Assembly (NCBI GenBank): GCA_009760855.2
Contig: WPIO01000126.1
Span: 556,001-620,000 of the forward strand
Direction: 5' to 3'
DNA: 64,000 nucleotides
DNA from: Cristatella mucedo
Lineage: Eukaryota > Bryozoa > Phylactolaemata > Cristatellidae
The stretch's first letter is position 1. Each line of letters starts with the position of its first letter. The translations under genes and the position numbers were made by a program. The notes beneath the pieces are model-generated. The model was not told the DNA's origin, searched no databases, and saw only the letters and a list, made by a program, of their open reading frames with translations. Of the stretch, positions 44,683 to 64,000 are shown piece after piece.

Positions 44683-45247
44683 TACCGGCCCGTGTCCATA
44701 CCACATCACAGGCTCATCAGAGAAGCCGGCATACAATACATACATACACACGTACATACGAACTACACTAAACACCTTTTTTATAGCTCGCCGCGCTCTG
44801 ATGGTGCTGCCAGCAATAATCCTTAGAAAACCGAAACTGTTTCCTAATCCCCTTGAAACCTTCAAGCAATTTAATTTTGAATTTTTTTGCATCTAGTACG
44901 CTAGTCAAACTGACGAAAGGCACGAAATGTGAACATTTCTTGCTTCATTGGATAAATCCTACCTCGCCGTACTATTTTCAGTCTCGATTCTTTAAAATTC
45001 GGCAGTGTTTGAGATTTGTATTGACTGCCAGGATGCGTAGATTTTTTGTGCCTGCACTGTTTTATGCATATTTATGTCAAAAGTACAATTAGATGTAGGT
45101 ACTTTAATGTACATTTACATGCCTGATTACGAAGTTGTATGTGACAGGGGAATACTTTGGAGCAAACAATATCCAGTTTTCTGAAGGCCGGTGGCTTTGT
45201 TTTAAGAGCAAAATACACCCTCACGTTATTTTCAAAATTAACTAAAT

Positions 45248-45302
45248 TAGTTATTTATATTAATATATATATTATTATATTATATATATTAATTAATTAA
45301 AA
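45248..45302. repeat. (TA)n AT-rich repeat
   Basis: TATATTAATATATATATTAT and similar, about 55 bases. Confidence 0.85.
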
Positions 45303-46254
45303 TTAACTGATTGCATAGCTAAATTACCAGCAGTTTGCTTTATAAAGCATTACAACAGCACGGTGGAATACTGTAAAAGTTGGAAAGATGCTGTATGTGA
45401 GATACAACAGTTTTGGAAAGAGAATACGTCGCTGCGTCCTCTGATGTTGAAACTGCTACATCCGAAACCAAAAATGAAGGCACAAAACTCTGCAGTTTCG
45501 AGCCTCACATTGTGATGTGTGCATTCACAAGTCATATTCTGACAGCTCGTGAGATTCTCAGCATTTCCTGCATTATAGTGGTCGGAAACTGGATATGTCA
45601 TAATCAATGGTTTACACGGTATAAAAAGCGCAGTACAAGCGAGTGAAAGTAAATGATACGCCAAGGCTGGTGCTGTACTGATGTGATCCCATGTGGCTGG
45701 CGCATACACTTCTCAGCCTTAAAGACACCAACTTATTATATAAAGGTATTTCGCTCTCGATCGCTGCCAGGCTCTTTGCTGTCTGAATAATTTCGTGCAT
45801 TAGGATGACATCTATGACTATTTGACTGTGCACCGAGTGCCAGTTCCGTCAGTAGTTGTTACATGTCTGCAAGCACTAGCATCCGTTAAGAGTGTTGTGT
45901 TCGTTGCAGAGGACTTCAATTCAGAATAACCAGAGCGTTTGGAACAATCCAGATTCTGTCCAATAATTTCGAGACACTCAACAGGGTTTTTGAAAGAACC
46001 TATGACTCGCTTGCGAAGTTTTCTGAGGAATCGCATGTACCAAACTTTCTCCGACCCTTGTTGTATTAGCTGTATTTAATACCCAAATTAGGTACTGAGA
46101 AAGTACATCTTTCCCAGCTTCATGCATGTAGATCTGATTCTTCTTGGCGAGGCTGCTTGGCTACTGATTTCGCGTAGTTTCTCCATTACTTAGTTGCTGA
46201 AACATTTACCCGTAACTCAGAAGAGGGTTTGACAGCAGCCTCGAGTGCATCACA
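45303..46254. other. Intergenic upstream of JMJD6, nothing recognised
   Basis: Short minus-strand frames (45818-46036 and 45612-45833) were inspected; no family was recognised. Confidence 0.4.
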
Positions 46255-46418
46255 TTATCTCCCATGATGGTCTCGCTTCCGGCCTACGTCACTGGGAGGC
46301 GTTCCAATTGCTGCAGTACCCACAGCGACGCACATTTTTATTCTCGACCTTGACCGAGGACCCGCGCGAGCTCGTCGAAGCCCGGCGCGCCGTAGTTATA
46401 TCCTCATTATATTAATGC
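46255..46418 (+). promoter_or_regulatory. JMJD6: JMJD6 promoter and 5-prime UTR region
   Basis: CpG-rich relative to its flanks (GACGCAC, GACCCGCGCGAGCTCGTCG, CCCGGCGCGCCG), directly before the start codon. No TATA box at a fitting distance was identified. Confidence 0.5.
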
Positions 46419-62647
<16,229 letters not shown>

Positions 62648-63934
62648 CCTACCTAATGTCTGCAGTTCCTTTTATTGTTCAACGTTTGCCGTTTGATGCA
62701 AGGTCGAAAAAGGGATCTTTTGACTCATAGAATGACTCAGATGTTTTATGTTTGTACACTGTCGCTGTACACCCAATACATTTTTACTTTAATCTTGTGC
62801 TAACTCCTGTAAGATCTCGTGCTCTCTCTCTCTCTACTGCTGGTTGGATTGAGGCCTGATTCGTAGTCGAATACAAAATTCAGGTTAACATGGCATTATA
62901 GTGTCTCATTATACCGTCATTGCATAGGCATAGACTTCCTTGCACACACAGACTGTTGTTTTCTTTGGTGTCCCAGGCCACGGAAGTGACAGGACAGCAA
63001 GTTTACTGATAGCCAGCGGTTCTGGGGAAAGATAACTCGTCACAGGGCCAACGACTAGCTCTTGAGGCTGATGAGGTCATAGTCTTGTCATTCTTGTATT
63101 GTGCACAGAGACCCTAAGGCTTGGGTTGTACACTATACATAACCGGCTCTAAGGTATGCCGCAGTTGCATTATCTATCCTTAATGCTAGATCCTCCTTCA
63201 CTCGAATACGTAAGCCAAGCTTGCAGCTGCATCAAGCTCGACTCGCTGACCAAAGTGAGCAACAGCCAAGATTGGCTGAGACTGGAATGAGATTGGCTCG
63301 GGTCGTCCCAATTGGATATGTCAGCAGGTGTCTTGTTGCCAGCCAATGAATGCGACCTGATGTCTCGGCTGGTGCTAGTTGATCGTTTTGCTTCTATTCC
63401 TGTGATGCTTATTCCAACAAGCAGAAACTCGGTGCTGCTGGCTTGGAGACCACTAGCCTGAAGGAAGTAGAACCGGTTAAGTGTTGCGGTTGGATGTTGC
63501 TGGCCTGAAAACGCCAGAAGTGCTGAAGGTGTGACCTTGTCCAACTGAAACTTGAATTCGCGATTCCTGAGTGGACGAGGTTAGCAAATAAGAGTATTCA
63601 CCACATGTAGGCAGGCTTGTGGTCCCCTGAGGAAGTCGGTACCATACGTACGTGTTAGCTGTGACTTGAGACCCGAGCATTCAAATTGGTGCAACAGCTC
63701 CCCAGCGCATTCACGTTTGCATTTCACGTTTTGCTGAGGCGCTATACAAAAGGCCTTGGTGGTAGTGGCATGTGTGTCGTCCAAGATAGACTTTAAGTGT
63801 CTTAGTCCAAGTCTGTGCAGCCAAACAAGTGCAACTTCTCACTGTGCAAGTTCGAGAATTGTTTGAATCGCAAGTGGAGGTGGTCGTTCATGCCAGTGGC
63901 TGCCTTAGCACTACAACCATTGCCCCTGGGTCTT
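62648..63934. other. JMJD6 3-prime UTR and downstream, no gene seen
   Basis: A non-canonical polyadenylation signal AATACA lies at 62775-62780, about 130 bases after the stop. Beyond it nothing was recognised; a 124-codon minus-strand frame (63170-63544) has no known similarity. Confidence 0.45.
62775..62780 (+). terminator. JMJD6: Possible JMJD6 poly(A) signal
   Basis: AATACA, a known weak variant of AATAAA, followed by T-rich sequence. No canonical signal was noticed nearer the stop. Confidence 0.35.
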
Positions 63935-64000
63935 AGTCCAGGGTAAGGTGAGCCCACTCAAAGTCGTGGGTTCGAGTCCTTCAGCACTCAATAAAAGATC
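63935..64000 (+). mobile_element. SINE copy cut by the window edge
   Basis: CCAGGGTAAGGTGAGCCCAC head and GGGTTCGAGTCC B box, running into ATAAAAGATC at the last base. Same subfamily as 27595-27750. Confidence 0.75.

Noticed and set aside
45818-46036. Minus-strand frames near 44.1-46.0 kb as a P-like or THAP transposase
   Set aside because: Only vague resemblance, and the fragments would be in the wrong order for that family.
63170-63544. 124-codon minus-strand frame downstream of JMJD6
   Set aside because: No recognisable similarity; length is compatible with chance.

Overview
This is a eukaryotic nuclear window. It has canonical GT-AG introns, tRNA-derived SINEs, L2/CR1-type LINEs, long GA and CA microsatellites, and almost no long open frames outside a LINE. 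The two genes that can be reconstructed and the repeat mix fit a bilaterian invertebrate; I cannot name the species. A SPIN-like hAT element is compatible with a mollusc or insect host but does not prove it.

Layout. (1) Positions about 1-23,540, minus strand: a gene for an SLC35D-type nucleotide-sugar transporter (SQV-7/Fringe-connection class). Ten small exons were found by translating between splice sites. The C-terminal exon lies beyond the left edge or was not recognised. The start codon sits in a GC-rich CpG-island-like block (about 23,190-24,110). (2) 23,541-46,254: intergenic, made of nested transposon debris. It holds one L2-type LINE with an uninterrupted 1053-codon endonuclease-reverse transcriptase frame (28,941 to about 32,550, minus), older L2 fragments, copies of a second LINE family, many SINEs, two decayed copies of an unnamed protein family, two copies of an unnamed inserted element and a SPIN-like hAT element carrying a SINE. 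(3) 46,419-62,647, plus strand: a complete JMJD6 gene (JmjC Fe(II)/2-oxoglutarate oxygenase), nine exons, predicted 458 residues, with all intron phases matching. (4) 62,648-64,000: no gene seen; a SINE runs off the right edge.

The two genes have unrelated jobs: one moves UDP-sugars into the ER/Golgi lumen, the other is a nuclear lysyl hydroxylase. They are transcribed away from each other from promoter regions about 23 kb apart, so shared regulation is not suggested. No operon-like, CRISPR-like or new gene system was found. The most unusual content is the layered transposon history: SPIN-like element, SINE inside SPIN, element inside SINE, and SINE plus element inside a decayed gene.
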